Source: Bacteroidales bacterium UBA3543 (GTDB taxonomy: Bacteria; Bacteroidota; Bacteroidia; Bacteroidales; UBA932). From it: a DNA stretch of 12,910 bases. Of the stretch, positions 5,569 to 12,459 are shown piece after piece. Position 1 is the first letter of the stretch. Every line of letters begins with the position of its first letter. The stretch lies in NCBI GenBank assembly GCA_002376715.1, contig DFOK01000086.1, forward strand, positions 289-13,198, in the 5' to 3' direction. The notes under the pieces are model-generated. The model saw only the letters and a program-made list of their open reading frames with translations. It was not told where the DNA came from and searched no databases. Both the position numbers and the translations under genes were made by a program.

Positions 5569-6777
5569 CTATTTCAAACCTTCTTTTAAGAATTTTCTTA
5601 AAGAAAGATGAATGATGCCATTTTCATTTCTTTCAGCGAGAAGTGGTGTGGCGCTGATGACATATTTAGAATGATTATCACGAATTTTTTCAAGCGTACC
5701 GAATTCGCGCGCTCTAGTTGCTTTATCAGAAACAATATAGCTGGCCTGGACATATATGGTTTTTCCTGCCTTTGTGCAAACAAAATCTACTTCACCGGCA
5801 TTTAGCGTGCCTACTTTTACCTCATAGCCAAGGAAACAGAGCTGTTTGTACACGACATTCTCAATAACTTTCTCAATATAGGAGTCCCTTCTTCCTCCTG
5901 CCTTTAAGTTTCGGAGTCCGAGATCGTCCCAGTATATTTTTTCGTTTGACTCGAACAGTCTTTTGCCGTGTATATCATAGCGCCGCACCACATCTATAAG
6001 GTGAGCTTCAGCATAGAACCTTCTGTACGAGAGTATTAGATTGGATGACACATTCTCGTTTTGAGACTTCATATACTTTGAGATACTATTGGCCGAAGTG
6101 AGTTTTCCGGTCGTGTCAGCATAAAACGTAATAAGGTTGTTAAGGAAAGGGATATTGCGTATGTCATGACGTTCAATGATATCCTTGAGGATGATGGTGT
6201 TAAAGACACTATTAAGGTATGCCCAAACATGTTCTTCGCTATCGAGCCCAACTTTCCTGAGACCCGGCATCCCTCCGTAGTTAAGGTATTTTATAAGGCT
6301 ATCGTCAGAATCCCGGAGGTCGTGAAACTCCAAAAATTCCAAGTATGTCAATGGATGGACGCGTACCTCCACATATCGGCCGGAGAGGAGCGTGGCGAGT
6401 TCGCCTGACAGTATCCTGGAATTGCTGCCGGTTATGATAACATCGGTATTATTCTCCGAATACCAGTTGCATACACTCTTTTCAAATTCTTTTATCTCCT
6501 GAACCTCATCAATTAGGATATAATTGTGCTTACCCTTAACGAAATGCGATTCAATCCAAGCATCCAGATCATCTTTTGTATCTATATCCTTGAAGGCTTT
6601 TTTTTCTTTATCAACATAGATGATATTGATGTCCTTCTCAGCAGAATGTCGCTGAATGAAATCTTTAAGTACATAACTCTTGCCAACGCGGCGAGAGCCA
6701 ACAAGAACAATAATGTTGTCCTTTCCAATCCAGGAATCAACAATGTTGGCATAGTGTTTTCGTGTAATGATTTCCAT
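5569..6777 (-). CDS. AAA_14/DUF4143-type ATPase
   Basis: A 402-residue protein of the ATP-binding family abundant in Bacteroidales genomes (AAA_14 plus DUF4143). Walker A is GSRRVGKS (27-34, K33), Walker B is YILIDEVQEI (D90, E91), and sensor-1-like VIITGSNS lies at 113-120. The middle region carries family marks HPLTYLEFLEF (141-151) and LNYGGMPGL (165-173). The C-terminus (about 300-400) looks like a PD-(D/E)XK-fold remnant: E306, GEVDFV (328-333, D331) and then YVQAS (342-346), where an active nuclease would have E-x-K; Gln and the lost Lys suggest no cleavage. The function of the family is not established. The ATG at 6777 is chosen over a TTG at 6801, which overlaps the -7 element. Length is normal for the family. 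It is monocistronic with its own palindrome cluster upstream. Confidence 0.85.
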   Translation of the reverse strand: MEIITRKHYANIVDSWIGKDNIIVLVGSRRVGKSYVLKDFIQRHSAEKDINIIYVDKEKKAFKDIDTKDDLDAWIESHFVKGKHNYILIDEVQEIKEFEKSVCNWYSENNTDVIITGSNSRILSGELATLLSGRYVEVRVHPLTYLEFLEFHDLRDSDDSLIKYLNYGGMPGLRKVGLDSEEHVWAYLNSVFNTIILKDIIERHDIRNIPFLNNLITFYADTTGKLTSANSISKYMKSQNENVSSNLILSYRRFYAEAHLIDVVRRYDIHGKRLFESNEKIYWDDLGLRNLKAGGRRDSYIEKVIENVVYKQLCFLGYEVKVGTLNAGEVDFVCTKAGKTIYVQASYIVSDKATRAREFGTLEKIRDNHSKYVISATPLLAERNENGIIHLSLRKFLKEGLK

Positions 6778-6798
6778 ATTACATTTTGTTTGTTTTCG

Positions 6799-6806
6799 CA
6801 AAGATA
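6799..6806 (-). promoter_or_regulatory. -7 element of AAA_14 gene promoter
   Basis: Minus strand reads TATCTTTG, a perfect TAnnTTTG. A TTG on the minus strand at 6830-6828 lies 21 bp upstream and may be the -33 part; it falls within the first palindrome. The predicted leader is about 15-20 nt to the ATG at 6777. Confidence 0.65.
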
Positions 6807-6815
6807 GAAAATTTT

Positions 6816-6910
6816 ATTGTGTATACGCAATAAAACCCATACAATAAAGAAAATATTGTCTATAGACAATGAAAACTTACAAAACAAGATAAATATTTTG
6901 TATGGACAAT
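6816..6910. promoter_or_regulatory. Cluster of three 16-bp palindromic sites upstream of AAA_14 gene
   Basis: Site A 6816-6831 ATTGTGTATACGCAAT, site B 6855-6870 ATTGTCTATAGACAAT (a perfect 16-bp palindrome), and site C 6895-6910 ATTTTGTATGGACAAT (13 of 16 identical to B). Start-to-start distances are 39 and 40 bp. Site A extends to a near-perfect 24-bp palindrome at 6812-6835 with one mismatched pair. Site A begins 9 bp upstream of the -7 element and covers the -33 region, as expected for an operator. An additional ACAAT half-site is seen at 6841-6845. The binding protein is not identifiable here; the gene's own product has no DNA-binding domain that I can see. Confidence 0.65.
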
Positions 6911-6916
6911 GAAATA

Positions 6917-6956
6917 GCGCCTCGCATCTCGTACCGCGTAACCCGCAACTCGCAAC
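6917..6956. repeat. Degenerate short-repeat patch (ctcgcaac/cgtaac units)
   Basis: A run of imperfect 7-8 base units such as ctcgcat, ctcgtac, cgcgtaac, ccgcaact and cgcaacac, GC-rich in contrast to the AT-rich promoter region beside it. It stops exactly at the terminator stem. It resembles the patch at 12191-12232 (shared ccgcaac-acgc/ctcgc-style units). No coding capacity is apparent. Confidence 0.6.
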
Positions 6957-6998
6957 ACAAAAAAACCTGAAAGTCATAAACTTTCAGGTTTTTTTTGT
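6957..6998 (-). terminator. Intrinsic terminator of glyA
   Basis: Inverted repeat with core CCTGAAAG (6966-6973) and CTTTCAGG (6981-6988) around a 7-base loop, flanked by A-run 6959-6965 and T-run 6989-6996. The stem can extend through the A/T runs to about 17 bp. It lies 16 bp after the glyA stop on the minus strand and is symmetrical enough to work from either side, isolating glyA from the AAA_14 promoter. Confidence 0.9.
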
Positions 6999-7014
6999 CA
7001 AGCCCGAAGGGCTT

Positions 7015-8295
7015 CTACCACCTATTTAGCGGCAGACCGCTCATCTTCATTCTTACTTGTTCTTTTACCTGTGCGATTACATTGTCGTCATCAAGATTGC
7101 TGAGTACCTTGTCAATCATATCAACAATACCGGCCATATCCTTTTCAACCAGACCGCGTGAGGTTACTGCGGGAGTACCTACCCTCATACCGGAAGTTTG
7201 GAATGCTGAGCGGCTGTCAAAAGGCACCATGTTTTTATTAACGGTAATATCGGCCTTTCCGAGTACATCCTCAGCTACCCTACCGGTCAGGTCGGGGAAC
7301 TTGGAGCGGAAGTCGATAAGCATGAGGTGATTGTCCGTACCTCCTGATACTACATGATAACCCTTCTCTACAAAGGCCTTGGCCATTGCAGAAGCGTTCT
7401 TCATTACTTGTTCCTGATATGTTTTGAACTCCGGCTGGAGGGCTTCATAGAAGGAAACGGCCTTAGCTGCGATACAATGCTCGAGGGGACCGCCCTGGAT
7501 GCCGGGGAACACGCTTGAATTGATCAGCGAGGACATTTTCCTGATCACGCCTTTACGAGTTTTAATTCCCCACGGGTTGTCAAAGTCTTTGCCTATGAGA
7601 ATGATGCCTCCACGTGGACCTCTGAGGGTCTTGTGAGTAGTAGAGGTAACAATATGGGCGTGCTTTACAGGGTTATTCATCAGTCCTGCTGCAATCAGTC
7701 CGGCAGGATGGGCCATATCTACCATAAAGATGGCGCCTATCTTGTCGGCAATGGCACGCATTCTCTCCCAGTCCCACTCTCTCGAGTAAGCGGAAGCACC
7801 ACCGACCAGAAGTTTGGGGCGGTACTTCAGGGCTTTGCGCTCCATCTGGTCGTAATCTACCGTACCGGTCTCACGATTTAGTTGGTAGCCGATGGCATTA
7901 TAGAGGATACCGGACATATTGACGGGAGAACCGTGTGTAAGGTGACCGCCATGATCCAGATCCAGACCCATAAAGGTGTCTCCTGGCTTCAGACAAACCA
8001 TGAATACGGCCATATTGGCCTGTGCACCGGAGTGAGGCTGCACGTTGGCATATTCGGCATCGAAGAGCTGACACAGGCGATCGATTGCGAGTTGTTCGAT
8101 CTGGTCCACTACCTCGCAACCACCATAGTACCTAGCTCCCGGATAGCCTTCAGCGTATTTATTGGTGCAGACCGAGCCCAATGCTGCAAGCACTTGATTG
8201 CTCACAAAATTTTCGGATGCTATCAGCTCAAGACCTTGAGCCTGGCGCTCCTCTTCTTTTCGAAGTAATTCGGATATTTGAACGTCTTGTTTCAT
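7015..8295 (-). CDS. glyA: Serine hydroxymethyltransferase
   Basis: PLP enzyme that converts serine and tetrahydrofolate to glycine and 5,10-methylene-tetrahydrofolate, the main cellular source of one-carbon units; cytosolic dimer or tetramer. The 426-residue length is normal for the family. Visible marks are the N-terminal LELIASENF (22-30) and NKYAEGYPGARYYGG (45-59), HSGAQAN (88-94), the HGGHLTHGS block (115-123), and the PLP-lysine motif STTHKTLRGPRGG with K222. The ATG at 8295 (MKQDVQ) is chosen over an in-frame ATG at 8355, since the latter lies at the predicted start of transcription and would add 20 non-conserved residues. It is transcribed alone, divergently from the RNA methyltransferase gene. 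No PurR-like or glycine riboswitch elements are seen. Confidence 0.97.
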   Translation of the reverse strand: MKQDVQISELLRKEEERQAQGLELIASENFVSNQVLAALGSVCTNKYAEGYPGARYYGGCEVVDQIEQLAIDRLCQLFDAEYANVQPHSGAQANMAVFMVCLKPGDTFMGLDLDHGGHLTHGSPVNMSGILYNAIGYQLNRETGTVDYDQMERKALKYRPKLLVGGASAYSREWDWERMRAIADKIGAIFMVDMAHPAGLIAAGLMNNPVKHAHIVTSTTHKTLRGPRGGIILIGKDFDNPWGIKTRKGVIRKMSSLINSSVFPGIQGGPLEHCIAAKAVSFYEALQPEFKTYQEQVMKNASAMAKAFVEKGYHVVSGGTDNHLMLIDFRSKFPDLTGRVAEDVLGKADITVNKNMVPFDSRSAFQTSGMRVGTPAVTSRGLVEKDMAGIVDMIDKVLSNLDDDNVIAQVKEQVRMKMSGLPLNRW

Positions 8296-8323
8296 TGTTA
8301 TATTATTTGTGTAATTATTTTCG

Positions 8324-8331
8324 TACTTTTG
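8324..8331 (+). promoter_or_regulatory. Possible -7 element of RNA methyltransferase gene
   Basis: TACTTTTG fits TAnnTTTG and lies about 60 bp before the ATG at 8392. A -33 TTTG at the right distance is not clear (TTTG at 8306-8309 is only 14 bp away). The element lies inside the predicted glyA leader on the other strand. Confidence 0.45.
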
Positions 8332-8359
8332 CGCTTGCGCCCGGGGCGGCAACAAATCA

Positions 8360-8389
8360 CAAAGATAACTTTTTTACGGCTTTTTCCAA
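8360..8389 (-). promoter_or_regulatory. glyA promoter
   Basis: On the minus strand, -33 TTG (8389-8387) is followed after 19 bp by TATCTTTG (8367-8360), a perfect TAnnTTTG with the normal spacing. The start of transcription would be near 8355, giving a leader of about 60 nt. The -33 part almost touches the methyltransferase start codon at 8392. Confidence 0.7.
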
Positions 8390-8391
8390 TT

Positions 8392-8922
8392 ATGTTCCGA
8401 AAACTTTTGAACAGTGAGCTCAACCGTATCACTCCTGAAGAATTCAAATTGAGGAAAAAGATGCCCGTGACTGTGGTTCTGGATAATATCCGTAGTCAAC
8501 ACAATATCGGTTCCGCATTTCGTAGCTGCGATGCATTCCTCGTAGAAAAACTTTTCCTGTGTGGCATCTGTGCGGTGCCCCCTACCGCCGAGATTCACAA
8601 ATCGGCTCTCGGTGCCGAGTTCAGTATGGAATGGGAACATTTTGAAAGTACGGCAGAAGCGGTGCGTCGTCTCAAAGAGGAGGGTTACGTGATAGTGAGT
8701 GTAGAGCAGACCGAGCATTCCACTCTTTTACAGGATTTTCGCCCCGAGGAAGGAGCCAGGTACGCTTTTATTTTTGGTAATGAAGTGCGTGGAGTGCAGC
8801 AGGAGGTTGTGAATATGAGTGACATCTGTCTGGAGATTCCTCAGTATGGAACCAAGCATTCGCTGAATGTTTCGGTTTCGATAGGAGTGGTGCTTTGGGA
8901 TGTGGTTTCCAAATTTTTTTGA
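8392..8922 (+). CDS. SpoU/TrmH-family RNA 2'-O-methyltransferase
   Basis: A 176-residue minimal SPOUT methyltransferase, which uses S-adenosylmethionine to methylate a ribose 2'-hydroxyl in tRNA or rRNA through a trefoil-knot fold. Motif 1 is NIRSQHNIGSAFRSCDAF (32-49, with N38 and R44), motif 2 is FIFGNEVRGV (126-135), and motif 3 is IPQYGTKHSLNVSVSIGV (149-166). There is no N-terminal substrate-binding extension as in RlmB, so it is closer to TrmH or TrmL in architecture; the target nucleotide cannot be assigned. The ATG at 8392 (MFRKLLNSEL) is chosen because the longer in-frame opening at 8278 would begin inside glyA. The metalloprotease gene follows after 22 bp with no terminator between, so the two may share a transcript. 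Confidence 0.88.
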   Translation: MFRKLLNSELNRITPEEFKLRKKMPVTVVLDNIRSQHNIGSAFRSCDAFLVEKLFLCGICAVPPTAEIHKSALGAEFSMEWEHFESTAEAVRRLKEEGYVIVSVEQTEHSTLLQDFRPEEGARYAFIFGNEVRGVQQEVVNMSDICLEIPQYGTKHSLNVSVSIGVVLWDVVSKFF

Positions 8923-8944
8923 TATTATTTCAAACATAGATACA

Positions 8945-11446
8945 ATGAAAAAATTATTGACAATCATTATGGCGGGCGCTTTACTTTTCAGCCCCCTAAC
9001 CTCCTCAGCTCAGCGCAACAGGCAATCTAATGATTCCAGAATACCTGTGGTAAAGGCTGAATCAAAACGCGATTCAACCAAGAAGGGTCCTCAATGCCCT
9101 GTTTCAATCGAACAATTCATCACAAAAGAGGCTTCGAAAATGGTGGGTATGACCACTGTTTACAAGCAGGATGGCAAGTATTATCTCGCAATTCCCGATT
9201 CTCTCATCGGAAGAGATATCTTGATGGTCTCCAGAGTGGTTAAATCCGCTGCAGGCATCAGGGGCAGTTTCAGCGGGTATGCAGGTGACCAGTTGAACAG
9301 TGGCCTCTACACATTTGAAAAAGGTCCCGACAATAAGATTTTTTTCAGAAATGTATCGGTGAGGGAGCGCTCGCAAGACTCCATTATGAGCGAAAATATC
9401 TTAAAGTCCAACCTCACTGCAATTATAGGTTCATTCCCCATAAAGGCCTGGAATGAGGATAAGAGCATTTCCATCATTGATGTGACCGATTTCTTCAACG
9501 CAGACTCGGAAGAACTCTATTTTACTAAGAGAACCAAAACCTCTTTTAAGCTCGGAGCTCAGGACAAGGAGAAATCCTACATCAGCGGTATCAGGACCTA
9601 TCCCATCAATACAGAGGTGACAGTGGTAAAAACCTTTGCCAGAACCACAGGTGGCAATGCCACCTACGAGTTAAACTGCTCCTTTGTGCTTCTGCCCGAG
9701 GTGCCGATGACTGCCCGCTACTACGATGAGAGGGTGGGCTATTTTACGGCAACATATACGGATTTTGACAAGAATCCTCACGGTGTGGAGAAGGTACAGC
9801 TGATTACTCGCTGGAGACTCGAACCCCGCCCTGAAGATCTCGAGAAGTATAAGAGAGGTGAACTTGTAGAGCCGGCCAAGCCGATTGTCTATTACATAGA
9901 TCCCTCGACACCTGCCAAGTGGATTCCTTACCTGATTCAGGGAGTAAATGATTGGGAACCCGCTTTTAGGAATGCCGGATTCAAGAATGCAATCCGTGCT
10001 GAGGTGGCTCCGACTCCCGAACAGGACTCTACCTGGTCTCTCGAGGATGCGAGATTCTCCGCGATTGTCTACAAACCTTCCGATATAGCTAATGCCAGCG
10101 GACCCCATGTCCACGATCCACGCTCAGGCGAGATTATCGAGAGCCATATCAATTGGTATCACAATGTGATGTCTCTCCTGCACGATTGGTATTTTATTCA
10201 ATGCTCACCGGTAGACAAAGGTGCGCGCACAATGAACTTCGATGATGAACTGATGGGACAGCTTATCAGATTTGTCTCCTCACACGAGGTAGGGCACACC
10301 CTCGGACTACGTCACAATTTCTTCGGATCGGCTGTCGCCACTACAAAGCAGTTGCGTGATCCCGAATACCTCAGGAAGTATGGCCATACCACCTCTATAA
10401 TGGATTATTCGCGTTTTAATTTCGTGGCTCAGCCCGGAGACAATATTCCACGTGAACTGCTCTTCCCCCGTATTAGCACCTATGACAATTGGGCTATTGA
10501 ATGGGGTTACAGGAGATTTTATGAATATGATGATCCCAAAAAAGAACTTCCAATGATTAATAAATGGATCATGGAAAAGACAGCTGATCCCCTCTACTTT
10601 TTCGGTACCGAATCGAGTCCCAATGACCCCCGTTACCAGAGCGAGGATTTGGGAAATAATCAGATGGAGACCAACGAACTCGGCATCCGCAACCTGAAGT
10701 ATATCATGAATAACCTTATTGAATGGACCTCGGAACCAAACAAGGGCTACGACGGTCTCCGCAATATGCACAACCAGGTTTTTACACAATACCGTCGCTA
10801 CATAAGGCATGTTGTCAAATGGGTTGGAGGAGTATATGAGAATCCTAAGCGAGTGGAAATGGAGGGTAATGTCTATACTCCGGTGGAAAAATCCAAACAG
10901 AAAGAGGCTATGACCTTCCTCAACAGGCATGTCTTCACCCCTCAGGAGTGGCTTGTGCCTGGCGATATTATCAACAAGGTGATTACAAAGCCTGAAATTA
11001 TAATTGATAATGCCTATAAGGCGGTTTTCGGCGACCTGCTTAGCAAGAGGGTTATGCTCAATCTCTATGAGGCGGAACTCTACTATGACAACAAGGCATA
11101 TACCATGACTGATCTATTTGCAGACCTAAATAAATATATGTGGGACAGCCCCATGCCGAGGGATGCGACAGCCAGATTATACAAACGTATGGGACAGAAG
11201 GTATATGTAAATGCACTATGCGGTCTCTTTACCGGGGAAACGGCTATCAGGTCAACAGATACCACAAAGGACAACACCGATATCAATTCGATGGTTTACT
11301 ACCAGTTGAAAAATCTCAGGTATAAACTTTCCATCAAAAACAGTAGTGATCCTCTTGAAAGTGCTCACAATGACTATCTTGTAAAGGTTATCGACAAGGC
11401 CTTCAATCAGGTGTTCGATGCACCGGTTGTTAAAGCCAAAGAGTAG
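8945..11446 (+). CDS. Secreted zinc metalloprotease, DUF5117/DUF5118/DUF4953 type
   Basis: An 833-residue exported protein. Residues 1-22 form a signal peptide (MKK, then hydrophobic LLTIIMAGALLF, cleavage expected at SSA-Q); there is no lipobox cysteine, so it is likely periplasmic. After a charged linker come a DUF5118-like segment (about 45-95), a DUF5117 region (about 100-290) and a metzincin-like catalytic domain (DUF4953). The zinc motif HEVGHTLGLRH has H447, E448, H451 and H457, which is the extended HExxHxxGxxH form, followed by a Met-turn SIMDY at 484-488. Both catalytic features are intact, so it should be active. The C-terminal 250 residues are helical and conserved in the family. 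Length is typical. The physiological substrate of this family is not established; peptides or envelope proteins are likely. It may be co-transcribed with the upstream methyltransferase gene and ends at a strong terminator. Confidence 0.9.
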   Translation: MKKLLTIIMAGALLFSPLTSSAQRNRQSNDSRIPVVKAESKRDSTKKGPQCPVSIEQFITKEASKMVGMTTVYKQDGKYYLAIPDSLIGRDILMVSRVVKSAAGIRGSFSGYAGDQLNSGLYTFEKGPDNKIFFRNVSVRERSQDSIMSENILKSNLTAIIGSFPIKAWNEDKSISIIDVTDFFNADSEELYFTKRTKTSFKLGAQDKEKSYISGIRTYPINTEVTVVKTFARTTGGNATYELNCSFVLLPEVPMTARYYDERVGYFTATYTDFDKNPHGVEKVQLITRWRLEPRPEDLEKYKRGELVEPAKPIVYYIDPSTPAKWIPYLIQGVNDWEPAFRNAGFKNAIRAEVAPTPEQDSTWSLEDARFSAIVYKPSDIANASGPHVHDPRSGEIIESHINWYHNVMSLLHDWYFIQCSPVDKGARTMNFDDELMGQLIRFVSSHEVGHTLGLRHNFFGSAVATTKQLRDPEYLRKYGHTTSIMDYSRFNFVAQPGDNIPRELLFPRISTYDNWAIEWGYRRFYEYDDPKKELPMINKWIMEKTADPLYFFGTESSPNDPRYQSEDLGNNQMETNELGIRNLKYIMNNLIEWTSEPNKGYDGLRNMHNQVFTQYRRYIRHVVKWVGGVYENPKRVEMEGNVYTPVEKSKQKEAMTFLNRHVFTPQEWLVPGDIINKVITKPEIIIDNAYKAVFGDLLSKRVMLNLYEAELYYDNKAYTMTDLFADLNKYMWDSPMPRDATARLYKRMGQKVYVNALCGLFTGETAIRSTDTTKDNTDINSMVYYQLKNLRYKLSIKNSSDPLESAHNDYLVKVIDKAFNQVFDAPVVKAKE

Positions 11447-11473
11447 TCACTTTTACAGACAGATGAGTGATGG

Positions 11474-11511
11474 CCCCGATAGTTGTCAAACTATCGGGGT
11501 TCATATTTTTT
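11474..11511 (+). terminator. Intrinsic terminator after metalloprotease gene
   Basis: CCCCGATAGTT (11474-11484) and AACTATCGGGG (11489-11499) form a perfect 11-bp stem with a 4-base loop, followed by the T-rich tail ttcatatttttt. It begins 27 bp after the stop codon. Confidence 0.9.
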
Positions 11512-11527
11512 GTGTAGAGGCATTGAT

Positions 11528-11556
11528 TTTGTTAGAGAATATATTGTTTATCTTTT
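11528..11556 (+). promoter_or_regulatory. Possible promoter of lipoprotein gene
   Basis: TTTG (11528-11531) is followed after 17 bp by TATCTTTT (11549-11556), one mismatch from TAnnTTTG and slightly short in spacing. It lies about 38 bp before the ATG at 11594 and just after the preceding terminator, as a new transcription unit requires. Confidence 0.4.
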
Positions 11557-11593
11557 CAAAGGGGACATATAACAATCACTTAACATTAAAATC

Positions 11594-12190
11594 ATGAGAA
11601 AAATCAAGTTTATAGTTTTAGCGACACTATGCGTATTTAGCCTATCAAGTTGTTGGTACGAGGATTTCGAAGAGGAAATAAAACATATCTATAAGGTGGA
11701 TAGTATAAGGCTTAATGTTGATCAGCGTCCATTTATTAAAATAATTCCATCTGTTACTGAGGATTGGACATTTGATTTTGAGAGCAGACAGTTTTACATT
11801 GCTTCTGACACCAACTTGGTTGTCAAAGGACGTCGCCATATAACACATTGGTGGATTGATTATGAGGCAATAGATTGGAGGATTACAAAAATTGATGTAA
11901 TCGCATTGGAGGATTATGATGAAAATCATCCTGCAGGAGAGCTATTGAATGATCTGTTTAATATCATTTATTGCTGTAGAGATCGCAGGGAGATTACACT
12001 ACCGGTATCAGAGATCGGCTATGGCGACATAATGCTCGGCTACTATGTGCCCGGTGGCAAAGATTCTTATTGCCTCAAATTATTGCCAAAGGAAGGCGCA
12101 ACCAACCCATCAAAGTTTGAGATCCGCATCGAAGATGCATTCGGAAGGGTCTTTGTTGTGAGGTCGGAAGAAGAAAAACCAAAGAAGTAA
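11594..12190 (+). CDS. Lipoprotein of unknown function
   Basis: A 198-residue predicted lipoprotein. The N-terminus has a charged start (MRKIKF), a hydrophobic stretch and a lipobox LSSC with C20 as the lipidated residue. The acidic residues after the cysteine (WYEDFEEEIKH) fit, in Bacteroidetes, a surface-export or outer-membrane signal, though this is inference. The mature part is rich in aromatic residues and predicted strands, for example HWWIDYEAIDW (85-95). A pair of cysteines (CC at about 127-128) and the strands LPVSEIGYGDIMLGYYV and KFEIRIEDAFGRVF suggest an Ig-like or beta-sandwich fold. I do not recognise a family. The gene is monocistronic between two terminators. Confidence 0.75.
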   Translation: MRKIKFIVLATLCVFSLSSCWYEDFEEEIKHIYKVDSIRLNVDQRPFIKIIPSVTEDWTFDFESRQFYIASDTNLVVKGRRHITHWWIDYEAIDWRITKIDVIALEDYDENHPAGELLNDLFNIIYCCRDRREITLPVSEIGYGDIMLGYYVPGGKDSYCLKLLPKEGATNPSKFEIRIEDAFGRVFVVRSEEEKPKK

Positions 12191-12232
12191 TACCCCGTAC
12201 CCCCTCGCACCCCGCAACACGCACCCCGTAAC
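12191..12232. repeat. Degenerate short-repeat patch (accccgt/cgcaacac units)
   Basis: Immediately after the lipoprotein stop lies a C-rich run of imperfect 7-8 base units (taccccgt, accccctcgc, accccgc, aacacgc, accccgt, aac). It ends exactly at the next hairpin's left arm. It resembles 6917-6956 in composition and unit type. Confidence 0.6.
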
Positions 12233-12268
12233 AGAACAAGTGGCGCCCGATTGAGTGCCACTTGTTCT
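12233..12268. terminator. Bidirectional hairpin between lipoprotein gene and tRNA-Pro
   Basis: AGAACAAGTGGC (12233-12244) and GCCACTTGTTCT (12257-12268) form a perfect 12-bp stem with a 12-base loop. It starts 43 bp after the lipoprotein stop and lies 5 bp past the 3' end of the convergent tRNA gene, so it can end both transcripts. The T-run is weak on both sides. Confidence 0.7.
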
Positions 12269-12273
12269 TCAAG

Positions 12274-12346
12274 TCGGGAAGAGGTGACTCGAACACCCGA
12301 CCTCTGCGTCCCGAACGCAGCGCGCTGCCAACTGCGCCACTTCCCG
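12274..12346 (-). tRNA. tRNA-Pro (anticodon CGG)
   Basis: A 73-nt cloverleaf on the minus strand. The acceptor stem is CGGGAAG/CTTCCCG with discriminator A; the D-stem is GCGC/GCGC with an 8-base loop AGTTGGCA. The anticodon stem CTGCG/CGCAG carries the loop TTCGGGA, giving anticodon CGG (complement of 12311-12313), which reads CCG proline codons. The T-arm is GGGTG-TTCGAGT-CACCT. The 5' C1 pairing with G72 is usual for bacterial proline tRNAs. The CCA end is not encoded (CTT follows), so it is added by the nucleotidyltransferase. It is transcribed alone from a perfect -7 element at 12359-12366. Confidence 0.95.
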
Positions 12347-12358
12347 AATAATAGGTTG

Positions 12359-12366
12359 CAAAGATA
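12359..12366 (-). promoter_or_regulatory. -7 element of tRNA-Pro gene
   Basis: Minus strand reads TATCTTTG, 12 bp from the tRNA 5' end at 12346, so the start of transcription would be only a few bases before the mature tRNA. The region 19 bp further upstream is TTTT-like rather than TTTG. It is back to back with the rpsO promoter. Confidence 0.65.
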
Positions 12367-12375
12367 AGGGATTTT

Positions 12376-12406
12376 TTTGCAAACTAAAAAATATTAGTTA
12401 CCTTTG
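12376..12406 (+). promoter_or_regulatory. rpsO promoter
   Basis: TTTG (12376-12379), 19 bp, then TACCTTTG (12399-12406): both Bacteroidetes elements are present with ideal spacing, the best promoter match in the window. The start of transcription would be near 12412, giving a leader of about 48 nt that is A/T-rich and without strong structure. Confidence 0.8.
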
Positions 12407-12459
12407 CGCACTCTAAAAACGAGAACACATTTTTTAAAAACAATTAATTTTTTGCATTT

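Noticed and set aside
6778..6801. TTG start extending the AAA_14 protein by 8 residues
   Set aside because: The TTG overlaps the perfect -7 element at 6799-6806, so it would not be transcribed; the ATG at 6777 starts the conserved N-terminus.
8296..8355. Upstream ATG extending GlyA by 20 residues
   Set aside because: It lies at the predicted start of transcription, and the added residues do not resemble the family; MKQDVQ is the usual type of start.
8900..8944. Upstream start extending the metalloprotease by 15 residues
   Set aside because: It overlaps the methyltransferase gene and would bury the signal peptide; the ATG at 8945 gives a normal signal sequence.
10307..10930. Open frame of 207 codons on the minus strand
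   Set aside because: Antisense to the metalloprotease catalytic region, including its HExxH motif; no start signal, no recognised motif.
12274..12346. tRNA as an attachment site for an integrated element
   Set aside because: No integrase is present and no second copy of the tRNA 3' end was seen within the window.
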